Positions 15,053 through 24,110 of a stretch of 64,000 nt of DNA are shown here, piece after piece. Each line of letters opens with the position of its first letter. The first letter of the stretch is position 1. The translations under genes and the position numbers were made by a program. Source of the stretch: Collinsella sp. (lineage in GTDB: Bacteria; Actinomycetota; Coriobacteriia; Coriobacteriales; Coriobacteriaceae); the NCBI GenBank assembly GCA_018380195.1, contig JAGZUC010000007.1, positions 1 to 64,000 on the forward strand. Reading direction: 5' to 3'. The notes beneath the pieces were generated by a model that did no database searches, was not told the DNA's origin, and worked only from the letters and a program-made list of their open reading frames with translations.

Positions 15053-16964
15053 GGCAACGACCGCCGAGCGCGCGCTCAACCGCAAGGGCGGCACCATGTC
15101 GCGCCTCATCAAGACGCTCTTTGGCTTCTACCCCGTGCTTTTGCCCCTCGTCGTCGTCGGCGTGGTGCTCTGCGCCATCATCAACTCCATCGGCGCGACC
15201 TTCCTTCAGAGCGCCCTGCAGATTATTAGCGAATCGTGGCAGTCGGGCGATTGGGGAGCCGCGCAGCCCAAGATCGCACAGCTCGTGACCACCCTCGCCT
15301 GCATCTACGGCATCGGCATCCTGTCCTCGCTCTTCTGGAACCGCGCCATGGCCATCGTCACGCAGGGCTCGCTGGAGAAGCTGCGCGAGAAGATGTTCAA
15401 CCGCATGCAGGACCTGCCGATCCGCTACTTCGACACGCACCAGCGCGGCGACATCATGAGCCACTACACCAATGACATCGACACGCTGCGCCAGATGATC
15501 AGCCAGTCGCTGCCCAACCTGCTCATGACGGTCATCGTCATCGTCACGGTGTTCTTTATCATGCTGTACTACAGCGTGTGGATGTGCTTGGTCATTATTG
15601 CCGGCGTCGCCTTTATGACCTTTATGACCAAGCTGCTCGGCTCCAACTCCGCGCGCTTCTTTATTGCGCAGCAGACCGAGCTCGGCGTTGTCGAGGGCCA
15701 TATCGAGGAAGTCATGAACGGCCAGAAGGTCGTCAAGGCATTCTGCCACGAGTCTGCCGCCGAAGCCGATTTTGACGAGCGCAACGAAAAGCTCTTCGAG
15801 GTCTCGCAGAAGGCCAACATGTACGCCAACATCCTCATGCCTATCCTTATGAACCTGGGCAACCTGCTCTACGTGTTGGTGGCCCTTGCCGGCGGCATTT
15901 TCCTGGCGCTGGGCGTGCCCAACCTGAGCATCTCGGGCATGACGCTGTCCATCGCCGTCGTGGTGCCGTTCCTCAACATGACCAAGCAGTTCTGCGGACA
16001 GATCGGTCAGATCTCGCAGCAGATCAACGCCGTGGTCATGGGCCTCGCCGGCGCCGACCGCATCTTTGAGCTCATCGACGAGAAGCCCGAGACCGACGAA
16101 GGCTACGTGACGCTCGTCAACGCGCAGGTGAACCCCGAGACTTGGGAGTTCGAGGAGGCCGACCACCACACCGGCATGTGGGCATGGAAACACCCGCACC
16201 GCGCAACCGGCGAGATCGAGTACGTACCGCTGCGCGGCGACCTGGTCATGGACAACGTCGACTTTGGCTACACGCCCGACCACGAGGTGCTGCACGGCGT
16301 GTCCGTGTTTGCCAAGCCGGGCCAGAAGGTCGCGTTTGTCGGCGCCACCGGTGCGGGCAAGACGACCATCACCAACCTCATCAACCGCTTCTACGACATC
16401 GCCGACGGCAAGATCCGCTACGACGGCATCAACGTCAACAAGATCCGCAAGGCCGATCTGCGCCGCTCGCTGGGCGTCGTACTGCAGGACGTGAACCTGT
16501 TCACCGGCACCGTGATGGACAACATCCGCTACGGCAACCTGGACGCCACCGACGAGGAGTGCATCGCGGCAGCCAAGCTCGCGGGCGCCGACGACTTTAT
16601 CACCCGCCTGCCCGACGGCTACGACACGATGCTCACCGGCAACGGCGCGCAGCTGTCGCAGGGCCAGCGCCAGCTGATTTCGATCGCACGTGCTGCCGTC
16701 GCCGATCCGCCGGCAATGATTCTGGACGAGGCCACATCGAGCATTGACACCCGCACCGAGGCTATCGTACAAGCGGGCATGGACAAGCTCATGGAGGGCC
16801 GCACGACGTTTGTCATCGCGCACCGCCTGTCCACCGTGCGCAACTCCGACGCGATTATCTGCCTGGACCACGGCCGCATCATCGAGCGTGGCAACCACGA
16901 CGAGCTGATCGCCAAGCGCGGGTATTACTACCAGCTCTATACCGGAGCGTTTGAGCTGGAGTAG
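15045..16964 (+). CDS. ABC exporter half-transporter, subunit 2
   Basis: This 639-residue fused membrane/ATPase protein has an intact Walker A (GATGAGKTT), a Walker B with glutamate (MILDEATSSID) and the H-loop (VIAHRLS). Its signature LSQGQRQLISIARA has glutamine for the second glycine. About 45 residues are inserted between the membrane and ATPase parts (around EFEEADHHTGMWAWKH), as in many TmrB/BmrD-like partners. The start at 15045 follows AGGAAGGAGG and overlaps the end of subunit 1, so the pair should be made in equal amounts. Confidence 0.92.
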   Translation: MSKATTAERALNRKGGTMSRLIKTLFGFYPVLLPLVVVGVVLCAIINSIGATFLQSALQIISESWQSGDWGAAQPKIAQLVTTLACIYGIGILSSLFWNRAMAIVTQGSLEKLREKMFNRMQDLPIRYFDTHQRGDIMSHYTNDIDTLRQMISQSLPNLLMTVIVIVTVFFIMLYYSVWMCLVIIAGVAFMTFMTKLLGSNSARFFIAQQTELGVVEGHIEEVMNGQKVVKAFCHESAAEADFDERNEKLFEVSQKANMYANILMPILMNLGNLLYVLVALAGGIFLALGVPNLSISGMTLSIAVVVPFLNMTKQFCGQIGQISQQINAVVMGLAGADRIFELIDEKPETDEGYVTLVNAQVNPETWEFEEADHHTGMWAWKHPHRATGEIEYVPLRGDLVMDNVDFGYTPDHEVLHGVSVFAKPGQKVAFVGATGAGKTTITNLINRFYDIADGKIRYDGINVNKIRKADLRRSLGVVLQDVNLFTGTVMDNIRYGNLDATDEECIAAAKLAGADDFITRLPDGYDTMLTGNGAQLSQGQRQLISIARAAVADPPAMILDEATSSIDTRTEAIVQAGMDKLMEGRTTFVIAHRLSTVRNSDAIICLDHGRIIERGNHDELIAKRGYYYQLYTGAFELE

Positions 16965-16990
16965 CTCAAAACAGCCCCAACGCTCCCAAC

Positions 16991-17094
16991 GGAGTTCCCC
17001 GAGGGAGACGGGGTGTTTACTCCGTGCTCAAACATTCTCGCTTCGCTGCGAAACTGCGCGCGGAGCAAACACCCCGTCTCCCTCGGGGAACTCC
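16991..17094. repeat. Nested palindrome between convergent genes (B1)
   Basis: 34-base arms at 16991-17024 and 17061-17094 differ at one position. The interior holds a small TTCGC/GCGAA stem. It lies between the exporter operon and the convergent LysR gene. Similar nested palindromes with different sequence are at 42903, 47607, 57289 and 61388. Confidence 0.88.
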
Positions 17095-17130
17095 TACGCG
17101 CAGCCTTTTCTCGCAGCCTAAAAAGAAGTG

Positions 17131-17167
17131 GTGAGGCCCTGGCCGTTTGGCCAGGGCCTCATTTTGT
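17131..17167. terminator. Terminator between convergent exporter and LysR genes
   Basis: A perfect GAGGCCCTGGCC / GGCCAGGGCCTC stem with a GTTT loop is followed by ATTTTG on the plus strand. It can serve both directions. Confidence 0.8.
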
Positions 17168-17198
17168 AAGGAGTCAAAAAAGTCCCGTTCCAGGTGAG

Positions 17199-18110
17199 CT
17201 ACTTGAGGAGTTGGGCCATGGCGTTGACGAATTTTTGTACTTGGAGGGTTGGCTCGAGCGGATAGTGCAGAAAGACCGGTACCTCACGGCCGCACAGGAA
17301 CGGCACGCCCACAAAGGCCGGGTGCACCCCCGACCATGCGCCGCAGGTGAGCACCGCGTCGCCCTTTTCCTCCGCCTCGTTAAAGAGCGCGAAGTCAAAG
17401 CTATCCGCATCGATCACGTCCACACCGCCGTCGGCCAACAGGTCGATGCGCAGGCTGTCCATGGCATCGTTGCCGTGGCGCAGTACGCGCAGGCGCATGC
17501 CCTCCAAGTCGGCGACCGTAATGCGTGTCTTGCGCGCCAGCGGGCTCGTGCGCGGCAGGTCGATATAAAACGGCACGTTGACGATGCGGAGCTTTTGGCA
17601 AGTGTCGCCCCAGCGTGGGGTCGAAAAACTCGACTGCACTACATCAACCTCTCGACCGAGGCTGCGCATGACGGATTCGCGCTCGTCATAGAGGTCGCTT
17701 ACCGGCACGATCTCAAATCGCAACGATGGCTCCAGCTCGTGCACACCCGTCCACATCGACAGCGTCTGGCGCCCCGGGCACATCATCGACACGCCCAGGC
17801 GCACGGCACCGCCATCGCCCGCCGCGCGTCGGGCACGGCGCAGCGCGTCCTCGGACTGCCGCATGATCGAGCGCGCGTCGTCCACCAGCAGAGCGCCCGC
17901 CGGCGTCACCTTGACGCCCGAGTGCGAGCGTTCGAACAGCGTAATACCGAACTCCGCCTCAAAACCCGATACCTGCTTGACGAGTGCCGGCGTCGACACA
18001 CGCAATTTTGCCGCCGCACGCGAGAAGCTTCCCAGCTCCGCGGCGGCCGATATGGCCTCAAGTCGTCGATCGTACACGTCAATCTCCCGTTTTCGCGCCT
18101 GTGACCGCAT
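17199..18110 (-). CDS. LysR-family regulator divergent from an oxidoreductase set
   Basis: This is a 303-residue LysR-type protein. Its N-terminal helix-turn-helix is LGSFSRAAAKLRVSTPALVK, followed by FEAEFGITLFERS and a periplasmic-binding-like ligand domain. LysR genes transcribed away from a catabolic operon usually activate it in response to the pathway substrate. That is the likely role for the SDR, MFS and Gfo/Idh/MocA genes starting at 18311. The first residues (MRSQARKREI) are basic and longer than typical. Confidence 0.88.
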   Translation of the reverse strand: MRSQARKREIDVYDRRLEAISAAAELGSFSRAAAKLRVSTPALVKQVSGFEAEFGITLFERSHSGVKVTPAGALLVDDARSIMRQSEDALRRARRAAGDGGAVRLGVSMMCPGRQTLSMWTGVHELEPSLRFEIVPVSDLYDERESVMRSLGREVDVVQSSFSTPRWGDTCQKLRIVNVPFYIDLPRTSPLARKTRITVADLEGMRLRVLRHGNDAMDSLRIDLLADGGVDVIDADSFDFALFNEAEEKGDAVLTCGAWSGVHPAFVGVPFLCGREVPVFLHYPLEPTLQVQKFVNAMAQLLK

Positions 18111-18310
18111 GGTGCCACAGGGGGTTGTTTTCGCAGGTCACGCGCTCAATTGAGAATAATCTGCATCGCACAGTGTAAACCTACGGTTAACGCTATTCTA
18201 ACAAATATGCAATTCACCTGCGCAAATGCAAAGCATACGATAACCAGCGAAAACCAAGTGGGTCGATTAATGGGAGCGGCCCACCGGGAGGCACAAGAAG
18301 GGAAGTTCCT
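18111..18310. promoter_or_regulatory. Divergent promoter region of LysR and SDR genes
   Basis: The 200-base gap is AT-richer than its surroundings and has a perfect CTCAATTGAG palindrome around 18147-18156. Two TGCA-containing stretches lie in the half nearer the SDR gene (around 18210-18235). One or more could be LysR sites, but no convincing T-N11-A pair with a matched promoter stands out. The SDR start is preceded by AAGAAGGGAAG. Confidence 0.4.
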
Positions 18311-19192
18311 ATGAGCAATTGGCTTAAGCTCGAGGGCGATGTCTGCGCCGTGACTGGCGCGCTCGGCGGTATGGGCGCCGAGATCTGCCGCGAGTTCGCC
18401 CGCAATGGCGCCAACGTCGTCATGCTCGACCTGGACGAGGAGAAGGTCAAGGCCGCTGCCGCCGACCTCGCTGCCGAATTTGGCATCCACGCCGAGGGCT
18501 ACAAGATGAACGCCACCGACGAGGCCGAGGTTCAGGCTGCCGTCGACGCCACCATCGCCAACTTCGGCCGCGTCGACGTCCTCGTCAACACCGCCGGTAT
18601 CCTGCGCTTCGCCGCCATGGAGGACCTGCCGCTGAGCGACTGGGAGCAGGTGCTCAACGTCAACCTCACCGGTTACTTCATCACCTCGCAGCGCTTTGGT
18701 CGCGAGATGATCAAGGCCGGCCAGGGTCGCCTGGTGCACATCTCGACCGTCGCCAGCCACTCCCCCGAGACGTTCTCGGGCGTGTACAGCTCCACCAAGG
18801 CCGGCGTCAACATGATGTCCAAGATGCTCGCCGCCGAGTGGGGCCCCTACGGCGTCCGCTCCAACTGCGTCGAGCCTTGCTTCGTTAAGACCCCGATGTC
18901 GGCCAATTTCTACGCCGACCCCGAGGTCGAAAAGAGCCGCAGCCGTCTGATCGCCACGCGCCGCATCGGCGAGGTCAGCGATATCGCCAACGCCGTCATG
19001 TTCCTGGCGTCCAAGCGCTCGGACTTTACCACCGGCGATGCCATCAAGGTCGACGGCGGTTTCTCCAATATGATGGGCGACCTCACCGCCAAGCCCGGCG
19101 GCCGTCGCGCCTATGCCGACAACTACCTTAAGAACAAGGGTGTCGAGCTCTGGTCCGATGAGTCCGGCGTCGCCAAGCCGACTGACCAGTAA
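18311..19192 (+). CDS. Short-chain dehydrogenase/reductase (SDR)
   Basis: The 293-residue enzyme has the classical SDR layout: cofactor motif TGALGGMG near residue 16, NTAG near 95, catalytic serine in HISTVAS near 145 and the YSSTK tyrosine/lysine pair near 160. A C-terminal tail of ~40 residues follows the core. The aspartate after the second strand (MLDLDEE) favours NAD over NADP. It is first in an operon with an anion-type MFS carrier and a Gfo/Idh/MocA oxidoreductase, so a substrate is probably imported and oxidised in two steps. The substrate is not identifiable; sugar acids, polyols or steroids are possibilities. Confidence 0.87.
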   Translation: MSNWLKLEGDVCAVTGALGGMGAEICREFARNGANVVMLDLDEEKVKAAAADLAAEFGIHAEGYKMNATDEAEVQAAVDATIANFGRVDVLVNTAGILRFAAMEDLPLSDWEQVLNVNLTGYFITSQRFGREMIKAGQGRLVHISTVASHSPETFSGVYSSTKAGVNMMSKMLAAEWGPYGVRSNCVEPCFVKTPMSANFYADPEVEKSRSRLIATRRIGEVSDIANAVMFLASKRSDFTTGDAIKVDGGFSNMMGDLTAKPGGRRAYADNYLKNKGVELWSDESGVAKPTDQ

Positions 19193-19258
19193 ACCAACCT
19201 GACAGGGAGGCCCCGCGGACACGCCCGCTCCTCCCCCGTATCGATTAGAAAGAGTCCA

Positions 19259-20515
19259 ATGGCTTCCACCAACTCCAACAAGGGTCGCGCCGTCGTGCTT
19301 TCCGCCGCGTGCGTCACCATGTTCTTCATCAGCTCCATCGCGCTGTATTCCGTCGTGAGCAAGAACCTGCTCGCCGTCTACCCCGAGTGGTCGAGCGCCC
19401 TTACCTGGGCTTTCCCGGTCTTTCAGACCATCATGGCCGTGACGGGCATCTTCGCCGGCCGTATCTCCGATAAGATCGGCCCGCGCAACGTCGTGATCGC
19501 CGCCGCCGTGTGCTACGGCGTGGGCTGGTTCATGTCCGGCACCGTCACCGAGCCGTGGCAGTTCTACCTGTGGTTCTCGCTCGTCGCCGCCGTCGGCAAC
19601 GGCCTGGGCTACAACCCGGCGCTCACCACCGGCCAAAAGTGGTTCATCGACAAGAAGGGTCTCGCCTCCGGCATCACCCTGGCCGCTTCGACCGCCGGCC
19701 CCGCCGTGCTGTCCCCGGTGCTCGCTTCGCTGCTCATCCCGAGCCTGGGCATCTTTGACGCCCTCAAGGCACTCGGCGTCATCTTCTTTGTGATGATCGC
19801 CGCCTCCGCCCTGTTCCTGAAGGCCCCCGAGGCCGGTTGGCTGCCCGAGGGCCTCGAGGCCCCCAAGGGCGGCGCGCACGCCGGTACCTTCGGCGACCTC
19901 ACCCCGGGCGAGATGGTCAAGACCCCGCGCTTCTGGGTCCTCATCATCACCTTCGCCTTCGCCGCCACCGCCGGTACCCTGCTCGTCGGCAAGGTTGCCT
20001 CCATCGCCGCCGTCCAGCTCTTCGCCGACCCCACGAGCGCCGCAGCCGTCGCCCTCGGTGGCGTGGTCGTCTCCGTCAACACCTGCGCCAACCTGGTCGG
20101 TCGTCTGTCCTTTGGTCAGATCATCGACAAGCTCGGCGCCTACAAGTCGCTGCTCATCAGCCTTGTCGTCACCATCGTCGCGCTCGTCATCATGTCGATG
20201 AGCTTTACGCAGAGCATGTTCTTCGTGGCGCTCGCCCTGCTTGGCTTTAGCTTTGGCGCCCTGCTCGTCATCTACCCGCCGCTCACCGGTGGCGCCTTCG
20301 GCACCAGCAATATCGGCGTCAACTACGGCATCATGTTCCTGGGCTACGCCGCTTCCACCTGGATCAGCCAGCCCATCACCGCCGTGCTGTATCACGCCGA
20401 GGCCGGCAGCGCCGCCTACCAGCAGTCCTTCTACGGCGCCATCGTGATCGCCGCCATCGCCGTCGTGCTCACCGTCTACATGATGGTCTCCGACAGCAAG
20501 AAGAAGTCCGCTTAG
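19259..20515 (+). CDS. MFS carrier of the OFA (oxalate/formate antiporter-like) family
   Basis: The 418-residue membrane protein has twelve predicted helices and hallmarks of the OFA group. These include GRISDKIGPRNV in the first inner loop, GNGLGYNPALTTGQKWF in the fourth/fifth helix region and a central GEMVKTPRFWVL loop. Members carry monocarboxylates or related anions. Its position between two dehydrogenase genes suggests it imports or exchanges their substrate. The gap from the SDR gene is 66 bases. Confidence 0.85.
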   Translation: MASTNSNKGRAVVLSAACVTMFFISSIALYSVVSKNLLAVYPEWSSALTWAFPVFQTIMAVTGIFAGRISDKIGPRNVVIAAAVCYGVGWFMSGTVTEPWQFYLWFSLVAAVGNGLGYNPALTTGQKWFIDKKGLASGITLAASTAGPAVLSPVLASLLIPSLGIFDALKALGVIFFVMIAASALFLKAPEAGWLPEGLEAPKGGAHAGTFGDLTPGEMVKTPRFWVLIITFAFAATAGTLLVGKVASIAAVQLFADPTSAAAVALGGVVVSVNTCANLVGRLSFGQIIDKLGAYKSLLISLVVTIVALVIMSMSFTQSMFFVALALLGFSFGALLVIYPPLTGGAFGTSNIGVNYGIMFLGYAASTWISQPITAVLYHAEAGSAAYQQSFYGAIVIAAIAVVLTVYMMVSDSKKKSA

Positions 20516-20582
20516 TTTTGCTTGATGCGGCAAGGGCCGCCCCCTTGCCGCATTCCATCGCCACCACTGTTAAGGAGTCGAA

Positions 20583-21623
20583 ATGTCTGAGCTCAACCCC
20601 GTCCGCATTGCCGTCATCGGCGCCGGCGCCATGGGCCGCAACCACATCCGCTTTGTCACCGAGGAGCCCGAGGCCGAGCTCGTCGCCATCGCCGACGCCT
20701 TTGAGGGCGCCCGCGCCACGGCCGAGGCCGCCAGTGTGCCGTTTTACACCGATCCCGCCCAGATGATGGACGAGGTCAAGCCCGAGGCCGTCATTATCGC
20801 CACCCCCAACGACCTGCACCTGGGCGTTGCTCGCGAGGCTGTGAAGCGCAATATCGTGCCGTTGGTCGAAAAGCCGATCTCCAACGACCTGGAGGATGCC
20901 CAGGCCTTCGCCGCCGAGGCCGAGACCGCCGGCGTGCCCGTGCTCGTGGGTCAGCACCGTCGCCACAACCCCTTCGTCAACAAGGCCAAGGAGATCATCG
21001 AGTCCGGCGAGCTGGGCAAGCTCACCGTGTCGAGCTTCCACTACATGATCTATAAGAACGACGAGTACTTCGATGTCGAGTGGCGCCGCAAGAAGGGTGC
21101 CGGCCCGATCCTGGTCAACCTGGTGCACGACGTCGACCTGCTCCGTTACCTGCTGGGCGAGCCCGTTGCCGTCCAGGGTATGCAGTCCAGCGCCGCCCGC
21201 GGTTTTGAGACCGAGGACTCCGCCGTGGTCAACGTCCGTTTTGCCGATGGCGCGCTTGCGAGCATGACCATCTCCGACGCCACCGCCAGCCCCTGGAACT
21301 GGGAGGCAACCGCTCGCGAGGATCCGCAGTACCGCCCCTTCGACGCCGACGCCTACTTTATCGGCGGCACTAAGGGCGCCCTGTCGCTGCCCCGCCTGCA
21401 CCAGTTCTCTTACGACGGCGCCTCCAACTGGCACAAGCCGCTGCAGATGGAGATTCCGGCCGTCGACCCGGCACTGCCGCACAAGATGCAGCTCAAGCAC
21501 TTTGTGAAGGTTGTCCGCCGCGAGGTCGAGCCCGTCGTGACCCCCGCCGATAACGTCAAGACGCTCACGCTGCTTAACGCTATCAAGGAGGCCGCCGAGA
21601 CCGGCCAGCTCGTCGAGCTGTAA
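20583..21623 (+). CDS. Gfo/Idh/MocA-family NAD(P)-dependent oxidoreductase
   Basis: This 346-residue protein begins with a Rossmann motif GAGAMGRNH. It has the family EKP motif (LVEKPISND) near residue 99 and the active-site histidine/aspartate in NLVHDVDLLRYL near 180. The family oxidises or isomerises sugars, inositols and sugar acids. It is the last gene of the LysR-linked set and is followed by a terminator. RBS: AAGGAG 7 bases before the ATG. Confidence 0.88.
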   Translation: MSELNPVRIAVIGAGAMGRNHIRFVTEEPEAELVAIADAFEGARATAEAASVPFYTDPAQMMDEVKPEAVIIATPNDLHLGVAREAVKRNIVPLVEKPISNDLEDAQAFAAEAETAGVPVLVGQHRRHNPFVNKAKEIIESGELGKLTVSSFHYMIYKNDEYFDVEWRRKKGAGPILVNLVHDVDLLRYLLGEPVAVQGMQSSAARGFETEDSAVVNVRFADGALASMTISDATASPWNWEATAREDPQYRPFDADAYFIGGTKGALSLPRLHQFSYDGASNWHKPLQMEIPAVDPALPHKMQLKHFVKVVRREVEPVVTPADNVKTLTLLNAIKEAAETGQLVEL

Positions 21624-21694
21624 TGCCCTAGGGCGGGCCGCGGCAAACCCCATGCCGAGCCCCTCGGCCCGCTATCAACAAGCCCCTCTTCTTT

Positions 21695-21730
21695 GCCCCG
21701 CGAGCAGCCTTCCTGCCCGCGGGGCTTTTT
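21695..21730 (+). terminator. Terminator after the oxidoreductase operon
   Basis: GCCCCGCG and CGCGGGGC form the stem around a 15-nt loop, followed by TTTTT. Confidence 0.85.
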
Positions 21731-21839
21731 GGCGCCTTGGGGATGATTTGCCCGTCCCAAATTGACTGCTTTGGTGGAGCGGCGGGTGGTATCCTTGGTA
21801 GCTCTGTGCTGCAAACGCACCTTAAACGCAAGGAGTTCC

Positions 21840-23987
21840 ATGGATCTTATCGCCCAGCTTGCCCGCGAGCTCAATCTTAAGGCCGTCAACGTCGAGGCGG
21901 CCGTCAAGCTCATCGACGAGGGCAACACCATCCCCTTCATCTCGCGCTACCGCAAGGAAGCCACGGGCGGCATGGACGACGTCGCCCTGCGCGCGCTCGA
22001 CGAACGCCTGTCCTACCTGCGCAACCTTGAGCAGCGCAAAGAGGACGTCATCCTGCTCATCGACTCCCAGGGCAAGCTCACGCCCGAGCTCGAGCAGCAA
22101 ATTCGCGAGGCCACGCAGCTCCAGCGCGTCGAGGACCTCTACAAGCCCTACCGCAAAAAGCGCATGACCCGCGCGCAGAGGGCTCGCGAGGCCGGCCTGG
22201 AGCCGCTCGCCAATATGATCATCGTGCAGGCGTCGGCCAAGGGCAGCGCACTCGACGCCGCCGCGGCCTACGTTAACGAAGAGGCGGGCTTCGACACGCC
22301 CGAGAAGGCGCTCGCCGGTGCCGCCGACATCGTGGCGGAAACCGTAGCCGAAGACCCCGAGAACGTCGCCGACCTGCGCGCCTTTACACAAAACACCGCC
22401 GACATCGTCGTCGAGGCCACCGATCCCGCCGAGAAGACTCCCTACGAGCCTTACTACAGCTATGACGAGCCGCTGCGCCGCATCCCCAACCACCGCGTGC
22501 TGGCTATCGACCGCGGCGAGCGCGAGGGCAAGCTCCGCGTGCGCGTGAACGTCGACGGCGCCGCCGCCACGGCGCGCCTCGGCAACCGCTGGCCCCGCCG
22601 CCAAGGCGTCTTCGCCCCCGTCTTTGACGCCGCCATCGCCGACGGCTACAAGCGCCTCATGGCTCCCTCGCTGGAGCGCGAGGCCCGCGCCAAGCTCACC
22701 GTCCGCGCCCAGACCGAGGCCATCAACGTCTTTGCCAAGAATCTCGAAGGCCTGCTCTCGGCACGCCCCGTCCGTGGCGCCCGCGTGCTGGCGCTCGACC
22801 CGGGCTACCGTACCGGCTGCAAGGTCGCCGTCATGGACGAAACCGGCAAGCTGCTCGACCACGGCGTGGTCTACCCCACCAAGCCGCGCCACGACGTCGC
22901 CGGCACCAAGCGCGAGCTCGCCCGCCTCGTCAAAAAGGACGGCGTCAACACCATCGTCATCGGCAACGGCACCGCCAGCCGCGAGACCGAGGAAGTCGTC
23001 TCGGAGTTCATTGCCGAGCAGGCGCCATCCTTGCGCTATACGATCGTGAACGAGGCCGGCGCGTCGGTGTACTCCGCCTCCGAGCTCGCCAGCCAGGAGT
23101 ATCCCGACCTGGACGTCACCGTGCGTGGCGCCATGAGCCTGGGCCGCCGCCTGCAGGACCCGTTGGCAGAGCTCGTCAAGATTCCGCCCCAGTCCATCGG
23201 CGTGGGCCAGTACCAGCACGACCTTGACCAGGCCGAGCTCTCGCGCGCCCTGGGCCACGTGGTCGAGGACGTTGTCAACCGCGTGGGCGTCGACGTGAAC
23301 ACCGCAAGCGCGAGCCTGCTGGGCTACGTGTCGGGCATCACGCCGAGCGTGGCCAAGAACATCGTGGCATACCGCGAGGAAAACGGCGCCTTTACCGATC
23401 GCCGCCAACTCAAGAAGGTCCCCAAGCTGGGACCCAAGGCATATCTCAACGCCGCGGGCTTCCTGCGCATCAGCGGCGGCAAGAATCCGCTCGACGCCAC
23501 GAGCGTCCACCCCGAGAGCTACGAGGTGGCCACGTCCGTCCTGGAGCGCGCTGGCGTGGCGGCCAGCGAGCTCGGCCGCGGGGGCGTGCCCGATATCGAG
23601 CGCCGCCTGGGCAGCATCTCGGCACTGGCAAGCGACCTGGACTGTGGCACTCTGACGCTCATTGACATCGTCAACGAGCTCAAGAAGCCCGGCCGCGACC
23701 CGCGCGACGACGCGCCCGAGGTGGTCTTTAGTCGCTCGGCGCTTTCTATCGACGACCTGAAGCCCGGTATGGAACTCAAGGGCACGGTGCGCAATGTTGT
23801 GGACTTTGGCGCCTTCGTCGACGTGGGCGTGCACCAGGACGGCCTCGTGCACATCTCCAAGCTGGCCAACCGCTTCGTCAAGCACCCCAGCGACGTGGTA
23901 CGCGTCGGTGACACGGTCAAGGTGTGGGTCGAAAAGGTCGATCGCGACCGCAAGAAGATCTCGCTCACCATGGTGCAGGGCAAGTAA
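21840..23987 (+). CDS. tex: Tex-family RNA-binding transcription accessory protein
   Basis: The 715-residue protein shows all Tex domains in order: helical N-terminal region (TIPFISRYRKEATGGMDD), a YqgF-like nuclease fold (VLALDPGYRTGCKVAV), helix-hairpin-helix repeats (VNTASASLLGYVSGI) and a C-terminal S1 RNA-binding domain (LKGTVRNVVDFGAFVDVGVH). Tex binds nucleic acids and influences transcription and stress survival. The ATG at 21840 follows AAGGAG. It stands alone and is typical in length for the family. Confidence 0.95.
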   Translation: MDLIAQLARELNLKAVNVEAAVKLIDEGNTIPFISRYRKEATGGMDDVALRALDERLSYLRNLEQRKEDVILLIDSQGKLTPELEQQIREATQLQRVEDLYKPYRKKRMTRAQRAREAGLEPLANMIIVQASAKGSALDAAAAYVNEEAGFDTPEKALAGAADIVAETVAEDPENVADLRAFTQNTADIVVEATDPAEKTPYEPYYSYDEPLRRIPNHRVLAIDRGEREGKLRVRVNVDGAAATARLGNRWPRRQGVFAPVFDAAIADGYKRLMAPSLEREARAKLTVRAQTEAINVFAKNLEGLLSARPVRGARVLALDPGYRTGCKVAVMDETGKLLDHGVVYPTKPRHDVAGTKRELARLVKKDGVNTIVIGNGTASRETEEVVSEFIAEQAPSLRYTIVNEAGASVYSASELASQEYPDLDVTVRGAMSLGRRLQDPLAELVKIPPQSIGVGQYQHDLDQAELSRALGHVVEDVVNRVGVDVNTASASLLGYVSGITPSVAKNIVAYREENGAFTDRRQLKKVPKLGPKAYLNAAGFLRISGGKNPLDATSVHPESYEVATSVLERAGVAASELGRGGVPDIERRLGSISALASDLDCGTLTLIDIVNELKKPGRDPRDDAPEVVFSRSALSIDDLKPGMELKGTVRNVVDFGAFVDVGVHQDGLVHISKLANRFVKHPSDVVRVGDTVKVWVEKVDRDRKKISLTMVQGK

Positions 23988-24018
23988 CAGAAGTGCGAGC
24001 CGCCGCCATCCATCGTTG

Positions 24019-24097
24019 AACCTGCAAGTTTTTCTCACCTGATGGGAAAAACTTGCAGGTTTTGCAAGTTTTTGTTACGCTCTGAGAAAAACTTGCA
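24019..24097 (+). promoter_or_regulatory. Two tandem palindromes upstream of ATPase 2
   Basis: TGCAAGTTTTTC at 24023-24034 pairs with GAAAAACTTGCA at 24046-24057 across 11 bases. The same design recurs with TGCAAGTTTTTG at 24063-24074 and GAAAAACTTGCA at 24086-24097, again across 11 bases. The units are exactly 40 bp apart. The array ends 13 bases before the ATPase start, so it must overlap its promoter or leader. The first unit could also act as a hairpin after tex. Confidence 0.8.
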
Positions 24098-24110
24098 GAT
24101 TGGACGAACG

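Noticed and set aside
14943..16898. 651-codon minus-strand frame opposite ABC subunit 2
   Set aside because: Shadow of a well-supported ABC transporter; no motif and no start signal.
18146..20533. 795-codon open frame on the minus strand opposite the SDR and MFS genes
   Set aside because: High-GC genes leave long antisense frames. Its composition (Gly/Asp/His-rich, no domain) is that of a shadow, while the plus strand has clear families.
21822..24038. 738-codon minus-strand frame opposite tex
   Set aside because: Shadow of tex; low-complexity Val/Gly/Asp/His composition.
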